Shown piece after piece: positions 13,377 through 15,354 of a DNA stretch of 15,354 nt (position 1 is the stretch's first letter; every line of letters starts with the position of its first letter). This DNA is from CAYZXL01 sp964482435 (GTDB taxonomy: Bacteria; Auribacterota; JABMQX01). The stretch is taken from NCBI GenBank assembly GCA_964482435.1, contig CAYZXL010000084.1, positions 1 to 15,354 of the forward strand, in the 5' to 3' direction. The position numbers and the translations under genes were made by a program. The notes beneath the pieces are model-generated. The model saw nothing but the letters and a program-made list of their open reading frames with translations. It was not told the origin of the DNA and searched no databases.

Positions 13377-14066
13377 TTATTTTAGCTTATCCAAAGCGAG
13401 GTTGAGCAGCAGAATGTTGACTCGCGGCTTGCCCAGGAAGCCAAGCTGCGGCGGCTCGACGGATTGCTCCACTAACTCGGCAAGCTTCTGCTTTTGCTGG
13501 CTGGTGAAACCGCGTGCCTTCGCCACGCGATCGATCTGGAGTCGGGCCGCTTCGGGACTCACATGCGGGTCCAAGCCGCTGCCGGAGGCAAACAGCATGT
13601 CCGACGGAACCGTCTCGTCTGCCGCCAAATCATGAGCGGTACGAAAAGCGATAGCGCGGTCGGTCACGTTGGTTTTCAGGTCGGCGGAGGTCGGGCCTTT
13701 GTTGCTTGCCCCGGAAGGGACTGTTGCACAGTCAGCAGCGGACGGGCGCGGCCAAAAGTGGGCGCCGCTGGTGAACTTCTGGGCGAGCAATGCGGAGCCG
13801 ATGGTCTTCCCGTTCAGAGTTATCAAGCTGCCGTTCGCTTGTCGCGGGAAGACCGCCCTGGCGGCAAGGGTCATGACCAGCGGATAAAGAATGCCTGTGA
13901 GCAACGTCAGCCCCAGCAGCATCCGGAGAGCGATGACAACGGGACTGCTCGTGGCTGACGCTGGGTCAGGTCGGGTGAGTTCGACGGGTGTGGGGCCCGT
14001 GCGCGCGTCGGCGGAGTACACCTCGCAACGTTTGAGAAAAGAAAGGTTGTCGTCTCTGTTTTTCAT
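13377..14066 (-). CDS. kdpC: KdpC subunit of the K+-transporting ATPase, with long N-terminus
   Basis: This 229-residue KdpC is the single-span accessory subunit that stabilises the KdpFABC complex and raises its ATP affinity. The membrane helix is at about 47-70 (LLGLTLLTGILYPLVMTLAA). Family motifs follow in the extracytoplasmic domain: IGSALLAQKF, the FWPRPSA region, SGSGLDPHVSPEAA (160-173) and the C-terminal VNILLLNLALD. KdpC is usually about 190-200 residues. The excess is an N-terminal, polar, probably cytoplasmic extension of about 35 residues before the usual start of the family. ATG 14066 overlaps the kdpB stop by four bases (ATGA), which supports this start. An internal ATG at 13922 would remove the extension, but it lacks a ribosome binding site and would start too close to the helix. 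Confidence 0.94.
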   Translation of the reverse strand: MKNRDDNLSFLKRCEVYSADARTGPTPVELTRPDPASATSSPVVIALRMLLGLTLLTGILYPLVMTLAARAVFPRQANGSLITLNGKTIGSALLAQKFTSGAHFWPRPSAADCATVPSGASNKGPTSADLKTNVTDRAIAFRTAHDLAADETVPSDMLFASGSGLDPHVSPEAARLQIDRVAKARGFTSQQKQKLAELVEQSVEPPQLGFLGKPRVNILLLNLALDKLK

Positions 14067-15354
14067 ACAAGGCCCAAAGACGTAAGGATCATGTTGATTA
14101 ACTTGATTCCGACAAATGGTGCGACTACACCTCCGAGACCGTAGATGAGCAGATTGCGACGCAGGATGCCGCTGGCTCCTACGGGGCGGTACCTGACGCC
14201 GCGCAGCGCCAGCGGAATCAGCGCAACAATAATGAGCGCATTGAAAATCACGGCGCTCAGAACGGCGCTCTGGGGGGAGGCCAGCTTCATCACGTTCAAA
14301 GCGGCGAGCGGGCCGATTTTGCCGCCGACCGCATAGAGCGACACGAACATCGCGGGCAGGATGGCGAAGTATTTGGCTACGTCGTTGGCGACGCTGAACG
14401 TCGTCAGTGCACCGCGAGTGATCAGGAGTTGTTTGCCAATCTCGACGATTTCGATGAGCTTTGTCGGATTGCTGTCAAGGTCAACCATGTTGCCTGCCTC
14501 GCGAGCCGCCTGCGTGCCGGTATTCATCGCCACGCCCACGTCGGCCTGTGCGAGCGCCGGGGCATCGTTGGTTCCGTCACCAGCCATCGCCACGAGATGG
14601 CCATCCGCCTGCTCTTCGCGGATACGTTTCAATTTCGCCTCCGGCGTGGCCCGCGCCACGAAGTCGTCCACGCCTGCTTCGGCGGCGATGGCGGCAGCAG
14701 TCAGCAGGTTGTCCCCGGTAATCATTACCGCGCGGATGCCCATCTTTCGCAACTGGGCGAACCGCTTTTTGATGCCGCCCTTGACAACATCCTTGAGTTC
14801 CACCACACCAAGCACTTCACGACCCTCGGCGACGACCAGCGGCGTGCCGCCTTGCCGTGACACTTGCTCGACGGTTTGACTGACGGCTTGCGGCAACTTG
14901 CCGCCCAACCTATCAATGTAAACGCGCATGGCATCCGCCGCGCCCTTGCGGATCACCCGAGCTGGCTGACCATCCCGCGCGGGAAAATCTACGCCACTCA
15001 TACGGGTCTCCGCTGTGAACGGGACGAACCTCGCATGTGGCGCGGCAACCTCACGCCCGCGCAGATTGAAATGCTGCTTTGCCAGAACCACGATGGAGCG
15101 CCCCTCGGGCGTCTCATCGGCAAGCGATGCCAGTTGCGCAGCATCGGCAAGGCGCTCCAGTTTAACGTTCGGCGCAGGAATGAACACCGTGGCCATACGG
15201 TTGCCGAGGGTAATGGTGCCGGTTTTGTCAAGGAGCAACACGTCAATGTCCCCGGCGGCTTCGACCGCGCGACCGCTTGTTGCCAGTACGTTGCGGCGTA
15301 TCAGCCGGTCAATACCACTGATGCCGATGGCGCTCAGGAGGGCCCCAATGGTGG
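14063..15354 (-). CDS. kdpB: KdpB ATPase subunit (partial, N-terminus beyond window)
   Basis: The C-terminal 430 or so residues of the catalytic P-type ATPase subunit that powers K+ import by KdpFABC; full KdpB is about 680-700 residues. The frame stays open to the window edge, beginning TIGALLSAIG, so the GTG at 15241 is not the real start. Visible motifs are the phosphorylation site DKTGT, KGAADAM in the nucleotide-binding domain, MITGDN and AGDGTNDAPAL in the hinge/P domain, and the following membrane block with NDVAKYFAILP. The protein ends in a natural hydrophobic C-terminus. kdpA (and kdpF if present) should lie further right. The start of kdpC overlaps its stop codon, and the promoter, probably activated by KdpE, is outside the window. 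Confidence 0.97.
   Translation of the reverse strand, partial: TIGALLSAIGISGIDRLIRRNVLATSGRAVEAAGDIDVLLLDKTGTITLGNRMATVFIPAPNVKLERLADAAQLASLADETPEGRSIVVLAKQHFNLRGREVAAPHARFVPFTAETRMSGVDFPARDGQPARVIRKGAADAMRVYIDRLGGKLPQAVSQTVEQVSRQGGTPLVVAEGREVLGVVELKDVVKGGIKKRFAQLRKMGIRAVMITGDNLLTAAAIAAEAGVDDFVARATPEAKLKRIREEQADGHLVAMAGDGTNDAPALAQADVGVAMNTGTQAAREAGNMVDLDSNPTKLIEIVEIGKQLLITRGALTTFSVANDVAKYFAILPAMFVSLYAVGGKIGPLAALNVMKLASPQSAVLSAVIFNALIIVALIPLALRGVRYRPVGASGILRRNLLIYGLGGVVAPFVGIKLINMILTSLGLV

Noticed and set aside
15239..15241. GTG at 15241 as the start of a short P-type ATPase
   Set aside because: The frame stays open to the window edge and the upstream residues match KdpB before the DKTGT motif, so the gene is simply cut by the window.

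Overview
The window is a G+C-rich bacterial segment, most likely chromosomal, from a Gram-negative-like, free-living or anaerobic lineage. It carries a secreted clan GH-A glycosidase, a Crp/Fnr regulator next to an iron-sulfur protein, a kdp potassium operon, and intergenic DNA packed with hairpins. The mix would fit a member of the PVC group or a related candidate phylum, but no single gene fixes the taxonomy and no rRNA is present.

Layout, left to right. Bases 1-237 show no gene. On the minus strand, 330-1010 encodes a small membrane protein whose natural C-terminus appears to continue in another frame to 238 (a frameshift), and 1225-1587 encodes a retropepsin-like (clan AA) aspartic protease. 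After about 470 bases without a clear gene, the plus strand carries a Crp/Fnr-type regulator (2062-2754) and an iron-sulfur protein (3041-3850). Between them lies a perfect FNR-like dyad (2923-2936), spaced as in a class II FNR promoter. A small unknown protein with a predicted beta-alpha-beta-beta-alpha-beta pattern follows on the minus strand (4135-4488), then a strongly structured intergenic repeat (about 4672-4820).

The centre is one 1145-residue open frame (4941-8378). It combines an N-terminal PD-(D/E)xK-like nuclease motif, a gamma-type adenine methyltransferase and a C-terminal target-recognition region, so it looks like a single-chain type IIG restriction-modification enzyme. Next to it is a damaged zone. 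A secreted glycosidase gene (from 8407) loses its family sequence near 9126, before the catalytic nucleophile. It runs head-on into the C-terminal fragment of a peptidase C45/acyltransferase-like gene on the minus strand (9154-9510). About 480 bases of degenerate sequence follow.

The right third is the minus-strand end of a kdp operon: kdpB (partial, cut by the window edge), kdpC, kdpD and kdpE. The genes are tightly packed, with ATGA overlaps at kdpB/kdpC and kdpD/kdpE and a 4-base gap at kdpC/kdpD. Together they make the high-affinity K+-importing P-type ATPase and the two-component system that controls it. The left and middle parts look like accessory DNA (protease, restriction-modification, broken genes, hairpin repeats), while the kdp part is conserved core. 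No CRISPR array, tRNA, rRNA or intact transposase was seen.
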